Assembly: GCA_963971405.1 (NCBI GenBank)
Contig: OZ020490.1
Coordinates: 31,087,464-31,151,463 of the forward strand
Origin: Psococerastis gibbosa
Taxonomy: Eukaryota > Arthropoda > Insecta > Psocodea > Psocidae
DNA length: 64,000 nt
Direction: 5' to 3'
Position 1 is the first letter of the stretch; every line of letters begins with the position of its first letter. Positions 43,960-55,304 of this stretch are shown in pieces. The notes below the pieces were generated by a model. The model searched no databases. It saw only the letters and a program-made list of their open reading frames with translations, and had not been told where the DNA came from. A program made the translations under genes and the position numbers.

Positions 43960-46900
43960 CTAAAAAACACTTAGAAAGGCCTGTCTGATGTCGTTAGTCC
44001 GCTCTGCAAGGGTGTACCGTGGTGAAACAATTTCGCATAATAAGGCTTCCTTGTAAAACCTCTCGAGTTTTGGCACCATGACTGAACGCCAAAGACTCCG
44101 GTCCCTGGTAACTTCAATGACCTCTTGCCAATGAGGCGTGTATATGAAAAGGTAGCACTTATTCACCTTCAAAATGTTCAGCTGCCCCTGTATCTGGTAG
44201 TGCCAGTAACTTTTTGGTTTAAGCTGGACGACACCTTTTTCGTCAAGTTTCAACATTGCAGTCTTCTTCTGCCTGACAGCATCTGCCAGCGACGTCGTCT
44301 CAGCTTTTGTGGCTGCCCACAAACATTTTATCTCCAGTAGAGCATCCTCTCCACAAACTAATCCGTCGGGCGAAGCAGCGAGAAAGGGATACGTGGGATC
44401 AACAAAGAGACCACATTTTTTCACTTTCTTGCCGTTTTTGCAGCAAAATATTTCCCGGGCCAAATCCTCGTTCGTTTTCCCAAACTTTACGGCTTGAGTC
44501 CGTGAAATATCACTGTACAGGATCGACTTCACAGTGTTTCGGGTTGAGGTCGTTGGCCTTAAGCACATCACTTTACCAAAATTTGAAGCAGTGAGGCGTT
44601 TCACCCTTTGCACCATCCAATCTTCCGAAAGGTCTTGACCCATTGTCCTCAACTGTAATTCTTCCGGATCAACAGAACTCAACTCTTCTAGGAAACGCTC
44701 TTTACTCTGACGCAACTGCGATTCTGGGATATCTGGAATATCCTCAACATCCCCGTAATCTTCATCTGGACCTGCTTCTTCTTTCCACTGAGTCGGTTTG
44801 CTTCTTTTAAACAGTTCTCGCCGTCGCCTGTTATGTTCCGTTCTTAATTTTGCCCGTGAAACGTATCCCTTCGTTCTACTCCCTGGGGTTCGAATGTTAC
44901 AAATACGCCGTGCGACATCTGCTAAAAAGGCACCCTCGTTAAATTGAAGACATGCGGCTTCCATTCTCATGTTGTAACTTCCGCGAGCACCATAAAAAAT
45001 TCTCTTGCCACCAATTAATTTATTTGCTAGGCTATTGAGTTGTTCGCATAGATTGCTGTCAACATCAAGCAAGAGTGAATCAGCATGGTATGCGACCCTG
45101 GTCATCAATCTTATCAAATCATCAGCTAGGCCAGATTTTGTCATCACATTGTACAAGCTGGACTCATTTACGCCTTTCTCTTTGCAATAGTACTCCAGGC
45201 AGTCATGATGAAGACCAAGTATGTGTTTAGGGGCATTTAAAATGTCCTTGTGCAATCCCTCACAACGAATTGATGAAAGGCCAGCTGCATTTTTCCAATG
45301 CTTAATCGCGCCTCTCACAGCCTGGCGAAAGCGGAAAACGTTGGATGCTAAGGCTTTTCGCTCTGCTATGGGGAACTTAGTCGCCTTCAAAAACCCACGC
45401 AAGTGGCCGTCCATATTTCTGAGTAAATGGTTGCGGCATTCCACTTTTTTATTGCAACGGTAAATCCGTACGGCTGTGCCCCTAATAGACGCTTCATAAC
45501 ACTTGAATCCCCATCACCAATGAGCCTCGTGTAAGCAATGCCTTGCGTCTGTATGCTCCGCCGAAATCCCTCAACAATTATATCAGCTTCCATGGCAGTT
45601 GAGGAACGTTTCCAGTTCCTAAAGCATTTGTGGGGCGCCTTCTTCCCCGTTTTATTTTCTCTACAACACAAGGAGCAGAACTTATTACGCGTGCCCACAA
45701 AAACAACTTTCCTTGTCCTGTACCCAATAATTGACGCCATCCCCGACAACGAATTATATTTCGTCTTATATGACCTCTTAGCCCACATTCCATCAGCCAC
45801 AACTGTAATAAAAGGAGTGCCATCTGGCAAGACGTCTCCAGCTTCTAAAGCTAACTGTTTTTCTTCAGCCGCAGCTGCAGCCATGGACTGAGAAAGGCTA
45901 GCTCCAATTCGCTCGGACACTTTCAGTCCCTCTTTCATAAATTTTCTCTCACTCATGAAAGGGATGTTCAACGCAGCAAAAATTGGTTCAGCGGCTGCAA
46001 AGCCCACACCACCAGATATCACGCCGTTCACCAAATTACCTTCGATGTTTTCATCGTTAGGCTGAAGGGCGTATTTTCTAGTGGAGTTGCACATGCGGCA
46101 TTGAAATAGCAACTGCACCGTCATTATGCTGTGCTTTTTTATAGGCACCTCCCTTATGAAGTCCATGTCAGCAATAGTGCACATGAATGGTTTGTGCACG
46201 TCATTTTTTAATTGGGTGAAGAGGTGAGCCAAGTTAACAATCCTGTTGCCTGGTAAAGTACCAGTTGGCAAAATTGTGTTGGGCTCATCGGCCCCGATGG
46301 ACTGATTGCCAACAGTCTCATTAACTGGGTCCTCTTCCTCCATAAGAAATGGGCTGGGCTCATCGGCCCCAATGGATTGATTGCTAATGACTGTCTCATC
46401 TGCTGGGCCCTCTTCCTCCATAGCAATTGGGCCAGCAAGATTAAGGCTGTCAGATACGTCGTCTGGCGTGGATGTTAAAATAACACCTTCTCTTTTAAGA
46501 TAATTATCAACCCTACAAAAAAGTATTAGACATAAATATAACAGCAGTGAATATTGTATAAGCTTATTTTTTGATTATACTCAACTGTTCATGCAATCAC
46601 AATTGGGGATACACATTGTATATATTGTAGTTATTTTTTCGTCTCCGAGGTAGAGACTCAGTTTCTGGGCCCAGTGTTCTGCCAATCAGACGCAATGGTC
46701 GGTGCTGACCCAAAGGTCGTTGAACTGTTTAAGTCGTTGGTCTCTTTTCGGTGGTGGAAGGATTAGCCGCTAGATATTTCCACTTTGCATTGCCTGGGGT
46801 ACGCCCGATCGTAATATAATAATAGGACTCGTAAATGTAGTGACGAACAACACTTAGTCTACTTGTTTCAATTTCACTATATTTACTGCTCAAATGCAAA

Positions 46901-47861
46901 TGCTAATTTCAGAGTAAGGCACTATATACCCGGGTATTGTCATCCGCCATGTTGTATCCTAATTCCTATATGGTAAGTATTGTAAGAAAAGTAAGAGGTT
47001 GAGAAATATTGAAAAAACTAATACACGTTTTAGTATTTTTTTATTAAACACTTCCCTAATTGGTAGCACGTTTTTTTAAATAATAATAAATAAACAACGA
47101 TAAATTTCTAAAAATAAATAGGTAAACACCCAATGCTTGGCTTATACACCAGACTTATAATGGATATAATGTGGCGGATGACAATACCTGTCTAATATAG
47201 AGCCCTATTTCAGAGAAAACAATTCGAAATTTGTAACTCTGTAACAATCACTTCTTTCTCACTGGATAAAAAAATTGAATGAATTTTTAAAACACTAAAT
47301 TCATCAGAATCAGTCTGGAAGTAGGTTTTTCCCCCAAACAAAGCTTGTGACCAGGTAACCAAGGCACAAAGTCTCCCAAGATTGATACATGTATGTTTAT
47401 AAATGATATGGCGGCTATTCCACTTGCCGATATTCCCTCATTTATGCATCAATAATAAGTCTCTACCATATTATAACTTAATTTATAATAGATAAGTTAA
47501 GTATCTACATAATAGTCTCATTCAAAGAAAAATCGCATCAATTATTGATGCACAAATGTGGGAATATTGACAAATGCAATAGCCGCCTATGCCCATGGTT
47601 GCTCCTGACTGGTTACAATAAAAATGAGGTCCCCACATACAAATCTCACTTAGAACGAAAGATCACTATTCTCTTTAAATTGGCTGTCGATCTATCTAGA
47701 CATAAATAGCAATTACAGATACGTACTACATTTCTTATAACAACATGTACTAACCGTTCCATTTCCTTTTTTTTATGGGGTGCTACGCCTTTAAACCCTT
47801 TCCGATATGCTCGCGTCCTTCTATTTTTTTCATATTCCTTCTGGCCTTTAAATTTACCCAT
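43960..47861 (-). CDS. Mutator-like transposase joined to a YqaJ/lambda-exonuclease-like domain via a possible -1 frameshift
   Basis: Exon 1 (47755-47861) encodes a basic N-terminus (MGKFKGQKEYEKNRRTRAYR) and joins in phase to exon 2 (43960-46512). The first frame of exon 2 carries an acidic repeat and then the Mutator-like domain: CRMCNSTRKYAL, ADGMWAKRSYKTKYNSLSGM, FCSLCCRENK, HKCFRNWKRSSTAMEADIIV, YTRLIGDGDSSVMKRLLGAQ. It would stop at 45387. The -1 frame is open from that point to 43960. It gives VECRNHLLRN followed by a nuclease with RLTASNFGKVM, VKFGKTNEDLAREIF, the Asp and Glu-x-Lys catalytic pattern in LAASPDGLV and ALLEIKCLW, and YWHYQIQGQL. The frames meet at A_AAA_AAG (45444-45450), a textbook -1 slippery heptamer. 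Slippage there gives about 886 residues and restores the family alignment exactly. A one-base loss in the A run is the simpler alternative. Whether the protein moves DNA is unknown. Confidence 0.72.
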
Positions 47862-48520
47862 TCTCAGTACGCCAAGAAAACAATGGACAAAATCATAAAA
47901 TATGAAATAATGCGAGAGTTAACAAATTACTTTGTTTACAAGCTCTGAACGCAATGCTAACAACGTAACAGAACAAAACCAAAACTGCGACATATAAATC
48001 AGTGCGACATCTTCTGGAAATTACCTACAACATTGTTCACGTCGATTGTGCTTGGTTTCACAACAGATGAGCTTTCTGTTCTCAGCCATCTTATTTGAAA
48101 TGTAAACAGATAATATAAATAATTTATTTATTATGCTATTAATGGAAATTAGTAAAATGTGATTCATTAATTTCTTAGATATTGTAATTTAGTTGCCTTA
48201 AATATATGTTGTAGTGCCACATTACCAACGGTAAGATCTCAAATTCCCTGTTCTGTTTTATTTTTTGGCCTTTTTTAACAATTTTTTTCTCCGTAGTGAC
48301 TAAATATATCAAAATTGTAAATCGTTAATATTATACCCCACATCTTTACCTTTGTTATCATGGTAGATATGTAATAAAGGCATTAATTAAACATGCTTAA
48401 AAGGCCCTATTGCTTTAGGTCCAAACACCATTCTACGGCCTGTACACTCTTAACTTTCAAAGTTTCTAGTTTCATTAGTCGTGAAAAAACGTAAGTAGGC
48501 CTAAGACCTTTTTGTTATTT

Positions 48521-48720
48521 TTATTGTTTTATTTGGAGTGTTTTAAATGGTTTTGTTGTTGAACTTACGCATTAAGGTAGTTTTAAGAAATATTATGATA
48601 TATAATTCACTTCATGGCCACCATTTATAACTTTTCAGTGATGCGTCAAAAATGTTTGTCACCAGTTATTGTTTTATTTGGAGTGTTTTAAATGGTTTTG
48701 TTGTTGAAAGTACGCATTAA
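48521..48720. repeat. 145-bp tandem duplication flanking the TTAA element
   Basis: TTATTGTTTTATTTGGAGTG ... TACGCATTAAGG occurs at 48521 and again at 48666. The first copy is uninterrupted (GCATTAAGGTAGTTTTAAG) and the second is interrupted at the same TTAA by the element at 48717-49434. Confidence 0.8.
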
Positions 48721-49434
48721 GGCCAAACCGGAGGTTGTTACATGACTCGCCTGGAAATGACTTTGCAGGGGGTTCCTAATACACGTTTTAAACCGCAGGG
48801 GCATAGTAATAATCTATAGGAGGTACTAGTATACGCGTAGACATGCTTACGCTATCAAGCCAAACTAAAATTACTATTACTCTAGGTCCCAAATTTGTGC
48901 ATGAAGCATTTAAAAACATCCTCCTAGAACATTTTTACGTGCCCACAGGGAAGAAAAACCTCCAACTTTAGTATTTAAATGCATATGCCTTGAAATATGA
49001 ACCCTTAATTTGACAATAAAGCGCCAGCAATAGGTAAAACTGCAATTATTTGAAATAGTAAAAAGTGAAATACGGAACAGGTACGCGACGCGGGGCTTTG
49101 TAAGTTTGCTTATAAAATGGATATTCAACCACCACGTGGCTAGAGACCGTATGGCTGATAGTGTAGCCTGCACAAGATAAGTACGCAATTCGGCGGGGAA
49201 ATAGCCTGCACAAGCTAACTACTAAACTACAGAGTTTTTGACCGGGTCCAGATATCCGCTTTGCTATGCTGCAGTGTGTAAGATTTCGATATTGTTTGCG
49301 TTGGTACGTATCTCTGATAGTTGGCTTATGGTTAACGGGTGTCTCGTAAGGCATATTATGACTCCCGCCGCTCCAGTTCTATTATATTTCTATGTATTCA
49401 ACGTTCAAGGTCAAAAGTGCCGGTTTGGCCTTAA
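48717..49434. mobile_element. TTAA-flanked element, GGCCAAACCGG ends, copy 2
   Basis: TTAA plus GGCCAAACCGGAGG at left and CCGGTTTGGCC plus TTAA at right, about 718 bp. The interior is inverted relative to copy 1 at 30396-31111. Neither copy has a transposase. The intact neighbouring duplicate acts as the empty site. Confidence 0.85.
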
Positions 49435-49617
49435 GGTAATTTTAAGGAATATTATGATGTATAATTCATTTTTTAAACTAATGGTCATCAAGCAGTACAG
49501 GTTTACACAAAAAAAAATATTTCAAGGGGGGGGGGGTCCAGACCCCATGGACCACCCACCTGGGCACGGCCATGGCCACTGGAAAGTAACGACGATATAC
49601 ATGATTGATCCTAATCA

Positions 49618-49797
49618 AGGCCCTAGCCAGGATTTTTTCGGGGGGGGGGGGGGTTCAGAAATTTAATTGGATATTAAATAGTAGCTTATATTTTTCCTCT
49701 CAAAATCCGATTCTATCTAGTATCAAGCCGTTTCATCACGGTGAGGGGGGGGGGGGGGAGAAGGAGGTTGAACCCCCCCTTGGCTACGGCCATGATC
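49618..49797. mobile_element. Short G-run repeat with GGCCGTAGCC-type ends
   Basis: ATCAAGGCCCTAGCCAGGAT at left and TTGGCTACGGCCATGAT at right are inverted termini around two poly-G runs. Relatives are at 51406-51733 and 55305-55635. Confidence 0.55.
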
Positions 49798-49962
49798 TCA
49801 ATCGGCTGTCCGATTGGATCTGGAAAATCTTTTGTTGGCCCACTAGGATCCACTAAATGTTTTGAACAAATATACAAGGCTGTTCCCAGGTTATGATTTC
49901 GGGGGGGGGGGGGTCCAAACATTTTTTAACGTAATTTATTAATGAATTAATGAATAAATTCT

Positions 49963-50430
49963 TCAAACCATACAGGTTTACCTGCAGAAATTTATTTCGG
50001 GGGGGGAGGGGGGGGGGGGTGCGGACCCCATGGACCACCCCCTGGGCACGGCCATGCATATATATGTGTATTTTGTAACTTTAAATATTGTGGACTTCGT
50101 TCTGCCACAAAGATGCAACAACCACTTGCATTTCTCAAGTTTTTCCAGTGGCTTGGGGAACGATATAATTCGGACCTCTCTCGTATGTGGTCTGTCCTGG
50201 TATCGCCTATCACTATTACACAAGCCATAGCAGCAATGCTTAATATATAACGCTAGAAATATGAATAATAACAACTGAAAACTTTAAAAATCAATAGCGC
50301 TCAATGCACTTTATATCCTCCAATGGCCGAACAGCTGATTTTGTCTACATTATTTTCGCAATCACGCATGCGCTGTTAGCTCAGCCCTCTTACTATGACG
50401 TCACTACGCAAGAACTCTATTGACGTTGGT
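49963..50430. repeat. Promoter-like direct repeat, copy 1
   Basis: A roughly 450-bp unit shared with 52905-53375. It runs from ACAGGTTTACCTG through a poly-G stretch and GGCACGGCCATGCATATATA to a CAATGGCCGAACAGCTGATT block, GCATGCGC (50366-50373) and a perfect CRE palindrome TGACGTCA (50396-50403). The last elements look like a regulatory region. No coding sequence is evident. Confidence 0.65.
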
Positions 50431-50452
50431 AGAATATGCGCCCCATTGTAAT

Positions 50453-50562
50453 GCGGGGTTTCCACATACGTCAATGGTTAATGAGAAATATGAAATTGAC
50501 ATACTAAAAATGTCTGCTACCACGTCTATTTCGTATTTCTCATTGACCATTGAAACCCCGCC
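50453..50562. mobile_element. Short hairpin MITE (GCGGGGTTTCCAC ends)
   Basis: GCGGGGTTTCCACATACGTC and its inverse close a 110-bp palindrome with the TGTCTGCTACCACGT centre shared with the other PIF-like MITEs. Confidence 0.65.
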
Positions 50563-50589
50563 TAAATGGTGAATGGAACATGAAGCTTA

Positions 50590-50972
50590 GGCGCCCATTC
50601 CATTGACCGGCTAGGGCTATTTCCAACAACGGTGACGTGGTAGCAGACATTCAAGACTTAGGTAGCGTTTCCACCGACCTCGCATTGCAGAATTCAATGA
50701 AATTGACGGAAATTAGAATTTTTCTTTTTATAGAAATCTATTAAAATGTTTGTACTTAACATATCCCATGACGCCATTTTTTAATATTAGTTTATTTGTT
50801 TGAGATTTTACTGTATGATCATTGATCAATTTTAACTATGGCATAGACGAAAATAAACATTTCCGTCAATTCTGCAATGCGAGGTCAGTGGAAACGTCAC
50901 CTAAGTCTTGAATGTCTGCTACCACGGCACCGTTGTTGGAAATAGCCCTAGCCGGTCAATGGAATGGGCACC
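50590..50972. mobile_element. PIF-like MITE with a second MITE nested inside
   Basis: Ends GGCGCCCATTCCATTGACCG and its inverse, with TTA at the left and TAA at the right. The segment about 50660-50905 is a GCGTTTCCACCGACCT-ended element inserted in it, similar to 39037-39361. Confidence 0.65.
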
Positions 50973-51085
50973 TAATAAAGTTTTACCGCTGAACTAGGCC
51001 TATATATATACGATATGTCCACATTGATATACATGGATTGCTACCACGGCATCTAGCCCACGCTGAACAAATGTCTTCACTTTTG

Positions 51086-51095
51086 GTCACGTGAC
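51086..51095. promoter_or_regulatory. GTCACGTGAC palindrome upstream of THAP exon copy A
   Basis: A perfect 10-bp palindrome with E-box core CACGTG, matching the CLEAR-type site of TFEB/MITF factors, 122 bases before the exon's ATG. The same word occurs at 54416-54425 and 56789-56798, at similar distance from the other two THAP exon copies except for an insertion in the last. Confidence 0.5.
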
Positions 51096-51217
51096 AAAAA
51101 GGGTTATTATGGCAAGAAGTGGTTGACTCCATTGCCTTCAATGCGGTTTAGACGTATTTCATTGCCTGTTATTTAATCTATTTACCCATTTATTGAGTTT
51201 TTCTTTGGTTTGACATA

Positions 51218-51300
51218 ATGGTCATATCTTCCTCTGCTTATAAATGCACTAATAGGTTCAAGATATGTCGAGAAACGGGGGAAAATATTACTTTTCACAA
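51218..51300 (+). pseudogene. THAP first exon, copy A (zinc Cys lost)
   Basis: An 83-nt exon MVISSSAYKCTNRFKICRET-GENITFH, ending before GTAAGTG in phase 2. It has the start of a THAP domain (SAY-x-C-x-N-R ... GENITFH). The first zinc-binding Cys is Ser here, while copy C keeps it. Later THAP exons were not found. Confidence 0.6.
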
Positions 51301-51405
51301 GTAAGTGTTCGCATGGTTTGGTCATTAGTTGAGGCAACATTTATGGGTTTATTTCAGTTTTCTTAATCATTATGTTAACAAATTGCACACTTTCAATTAT
51401 CCTCA

Positions 51406-51733
51406 AGGCCGTAGCCAAGGGGGGATCCTGGGGGGGGGGGGGGGCGACCCCCCTCGAGAGAAATAGCATTATTCTAGTTAGAATGGACTTTTGAAGGAAA
51501 TTAAGAGAAATTATTACTCAAGTAAGGGAAACGCGATATTTTTTGGGCCACGCCCCCCCCCCCCCGAAAACGTTTTCTGAAACCGTCCCTGCCCCGAAAT
51601 GAAATGGCTTGACACTAGATAGAATCGGATTTTGAGAGGAAACAGAAAAACCAGTATGTAATACCCAATGAAATTTTACCCCCCCCCCCCCCCCAAAAAA
51701 AAAAAAAAAATCCTGGCTACGGCCTTGATTGTC
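51406..51733. mobile_element. G-run repeat with GGCCGTAGCC ends
   Basis: Starts CAAGGCCGTAGCCAAGGGGG and ends TCCTGGCTACGGCCTTG. An inverted copy in the other arm is at 55305-55635. Confidence 0.6.
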
Positions 51734-52904
51734 CTGTATAATTTTAATACTAATTATTATTATTGTTTCAACCTCAAGGCATTTTTTAGTTAGTCAAGTT
51801 TAAAATTATTTTAGGAAGCTGATAATTCCAGCAGCCTAAGTAGGCCTAGTCCTGCAGAACCTAAGTTTTGATAGTGAATAAAAATAGCGAAACACTATAA
51901 GGCAAATTTACAGAGGAAAAAGGTGTTTTTATTACCCATTTGGGCAAATTTCGTGGCTTTCTTGCAAATCACACGTACTGCAAAATGTCTAGAAATTATT
52001 AGGCTTATTGATATTGACATCCCTAAATCAACAGCATTGGCCTACTACACTGCAATATTTTTTCATCGATGATAGCACACAGAATATTCACATCGTGTAA
52101 GCATAATGAGTAGGCTATGAGATTTAAAAATTCGAATGCCGGTGTTGGTGGATCAGGGACGGATCCAGCTCACCATGGGGGGGGGGGGGTAGCTGTGGGT
52201 CAAAATAGGAAAAACCTATGTAGTATCGATTAAATCAGAGAGTTATAAAAATTAACTTATAAAATAGATTTACTGATTTTTTTTGGGGGGGGGGGATATC
52301 CGCCCCCTGTCTCTGTCCATGGGGTGGATCCAGGGGGGAACCTGCCTCCCTGTATCCGTCCATTGGGTCTAGCCAGAGTGACTACTTATTATTTTTATAT
52401 TCTGCTTATTCTAGTTGAAGTGTAGTCAAGGACAGATGAAAGGGGGAGCTGCCCCTGAAATCTTATAAGCTAGCCTGTTGTAAGTTGCCTAACTTATTAC
52501 GTTATAATGTAAAGGATACTACATATGTTTATTATATTTTGAGCCAAATCCCCCCCCCCCCGCCCCCAATGGGCTGGATCTACTCCTGGTATAGGTAGGA
52601 GCCTAGATTTAGGAAGTTGAACACTTCAAATTTAGTCCCAATGCAATTAAATAGACGAACATGGTTAGATTGGACTAAATAGTTTGGCTATATTTTGTTA
52701 AATTGCTGCTTGACACAATTTTTATTAGTAACATATTCCTAGCTAAATATTAATAAATCTTCATAAATGCCGGTGTGTGACCATAGAATATTGTTCTATA
52801 ATAAATAAAAAAATATTACAAAAGCAGAAAATGTCAATAAATCGTATTAAAAAAATTATTGAAAAACATCAAATTTACACGTAAGTGTATATGTTTAATG
52901 GTTA

Positions 52905-53375
52905 TATGGTTAAATTCTTCAAATCAGACAGGTTTACCTGTAGAAATTTATTTCGGGGGGGGGGGGGCGGTGCGGACCCCATGGTCCACCTCCTGGGCAC
53001 GGCCATGCATATATATGTGTATTTTGTAACTTTAAATATTGTGGACTTCGTTCAGCCACAAAGATGGAACCTCCACTTCCATTTCTTAATTTTTTCCAGT
53101 GGCTTGGGGAACGATATAATTCGGACCTCTCTCATATGTGTTCTGTCCTGGTGTAGGCTGTCACTATTATACAAGCCATAGCAGCAATGCTTGACCATAA
53201 CGCTAGAAATATGAATAATAACAACTTAAAACTGTAAAAATCAATAGCACTCAATTCATTTCATATCCTCCAATGGCCGAACAGCTGATTTTGTTTACTA
53301 TATTTTCGCAAACACGCATGCGCTGTTAGCTCCGCCCTCTTACTGTGACGTCACTACGCAAGAACTCCATTAATT
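52905..53375. repeat. Promoter-like direct repeat, copy 2
   Basis: Matches 49963-50430 in the same orientation, with GCATGCGC at 53316-53323 and TGACGTCA at 53346-53353 conserved although the surrounding sequence has drifted. It lies in the spacer of the large inverted repeat. Confidence 0.65.
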
Positions 53376-53737
53376 TTTTTAATATTTTTTGTAATATTTT
53401 TACAATGCTTGGACCTTATTTCGCTGCATATAATTTAATATATATATTCTCCATGATTTATAGAAAAATATCACTTTAAAATAATACGTAATTAAAAATC
53501 ATTTTAAAATAGTATTGAGGTTTATGGAAAAATCAACCCTTTGATATCATTGCAACTGGTGCTGCCATCTGAAAAATGACGCCACAAATGAACTCCATTG
53601 ATCCACATTCATTGAACTATATATATATACACTGGAAATACACCAGGAGCGCTAGGAATGTCGGCAACGGGCAAAACCTGATATCTTGGATATTATGGCA
53701 GAACCGCTCCATGCCATATACACTTACGTGTAAATTT

Positions 53738-53943
53738 GATCTTCTTTTTTCTTTTTCTTCGCTTTATCCCGGTTTGGGGTCAGCGACACGACAGGCGATT
53801 TTCCAGGCTTTTCTATCTTGAACTGTTGCGGCTGAGATCCCACACGCTCCCATGTCAGCTCGAATCTTCCACTCTACTGTGATCTTTGGGCGACCAACAT
53901 TTCTTCTGCCCTCCACTTGAACCCGCCGCACTCTCTGTATAAG
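53738..53943 (-). mobile_element. LINE 3' end with GAAAAA tail
   Basis: The minus-strand frame reads RRNVGRPKITVEWKIRADMG, then DRKAWKIACRVADPKPG and a stop, followed by an A/G-rich tail (53738-53767). It is an RTE/Craniate-like C-terminus, 5'-truncated exactly where the inverted-repeat arm begins. Confidence 0.65.
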
Positions 53944-54210
53944 TTCAATAATTTTTTTAATACGATTTATTGACATTCTCTGCTTTTGTAATATTTTTTT
54001 ATTTATTATAGAACAATATTCTACGGTCACACACCGGCATTTATGAAGATTTATTAATCTTTAGCTACGAATATGTTACTAAGAAAATTTGTGTCAAGAA
54101 GCAATTTAACAAAATATAGCCAAACTATTTAGTCCAATCTAACCATGTTATATCTGAAATAAACCCATAAATGTTGCATCAACTAATGAACGAACCATGC
54201 GAACACTTAC

Positions 54211-54293
54211 TTGTGAAAAGTAATATTTTCCCCCGTTTCTCGACATATCTTGAACCTATTAGTGCATTTAGAAGCAGAGGAAGATATGACCAT
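54211..54293 (-). pseudogene. THAP first exon, copy B (zinc Cys lost)
   Basis: 83 nt with the same start, end and GTAAGTG donor as copy A, and also Ser at the first zinc position. It is flanked by the GTCACGTGAC palindrome at 54416-54425. It is part of a short insert in the right arm. Confidence 0.55.
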
Positions 54294-55304
54294 TATGTCA
54301 AACCAAAGAAAAACTCAATATATGGGTAAATAGATTAAATAACAGGCAATGAAATACGTCTAAATCGCTTTGAACGCAATGGAGTCAACCACTTCTTGTC
54401 ATAATACCCCTTTTTGTCACGTGACCAAAAGTGAAGACATTTGTTCAGCGTGGGCTAGGTGCCGTGGTAGCAATCCATGTATGTATGTATACATTGATAA
54501 TTTGGCTCAAAATATAATATACATATGTAGTATCCTTTACATTATAACTTAATAAGTTAGGCAACTTACAACAGGCTAGCTTATAAGATTTTAGGGGCAG
54601 CTCCCCCCTTCATCTGTCCTTGACTACACTTCAACTAGAACAAGAAAGAATATAAAAATAATAAGTAGTCACTCTGGCTAGACCCCATGGACGGATACAG
54701 GGAGGCAGGTTCCCCCCCTGGATCCACCCCGGACGGAGACAGGGGGGCGGATATCCCCCCCCCCCAAAAAAAAAATCAGTAAATCTATTTTATAAGTTAA
54801 TTTTTATAACGCTCTGATTTAATCGATACTACATAGGTTTTTCCTATTTTGACCCACAGCTACCCCCCCTCCCCATGGTGAGCTGGATCCGTCCCTGATC
54901 CACCAACACCGGCATTCGAATTTTTAAATCTCATAGCCTACTTATTATGCTTACACGATGTGAATATTCTGTGTGCTATCATCGATGAAAAAATATTGCA
55001 GTGTCAATATCAATAAGCCTAATAATTCCTAGACATTTTGCAATACGTGTGATTTCCAAGAAAGCCACGAAATTCGCCCAAATGGGGCACAAAAACACCT
55101 TTTTCCTCTGTAAATTTGCCTTATAGTGTTTCGCTATTTTTATTCATTTATCATTATCAAAACTTAGGTTCTGCAGGACTAGGCCTACTTAGGCTGCTGG
55201 AATTATCAGCTTCCTAAAATAATTTTAAACTTGACTAACTAAAAAATGCCTTGAGGTTGAAACAATAATAATAATAATAATAAGTATTAAAATTATACTG
55301 GACA

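Larger units (their letters stand above)
41957..48453 (-). mobile_element. TTAA-bounded DNA transposon with Mutator-like transposase and YqaJ domain
   Basis: Left TTAAGAGTGAACAGCCCGTA and right, on minus, TTAAGAGTGTACAGGCCGTA match at about 18 of 20 positions, and TTAA is at both outer edges. The gene inside is on the minus strand. A 908-bp relative is nested at 42991-43898, so the true left end could instead be 42991. TTAA duplication is a property of piggyBac and Kolobok elements. The protein is not piggyBac-like, so Kolobok is the better candidate, by inference only. Confidence 0.6.
51022..52863. repeat. Left arm of a large inverted repeat
   Basis: This 1.84-kb segment is present in inverted form across 53944-56862, including the THAP exon, the G-run repeats and the terminal AATCGTATTAAAAAAATTAT. 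The arms are separated by about 1.1 kb. Confidence 0.8.

Noticed and set aside
41957..48453. Assignment to piggyBac because of TTAA
   Set aside because: The encoded protein has Mutator-like and YqaJ-like domains with none of the piggyBac transposase motifs; TTAA alone is not diagnostic.
49238..49666. 142-aa ORF and its similar partner on the other strand at 30361-30606
   Set aside because: Both are accidental frames in the non-coding TTAA element; similarity is due to shared repeat DNA and neither has codon structure or domains.
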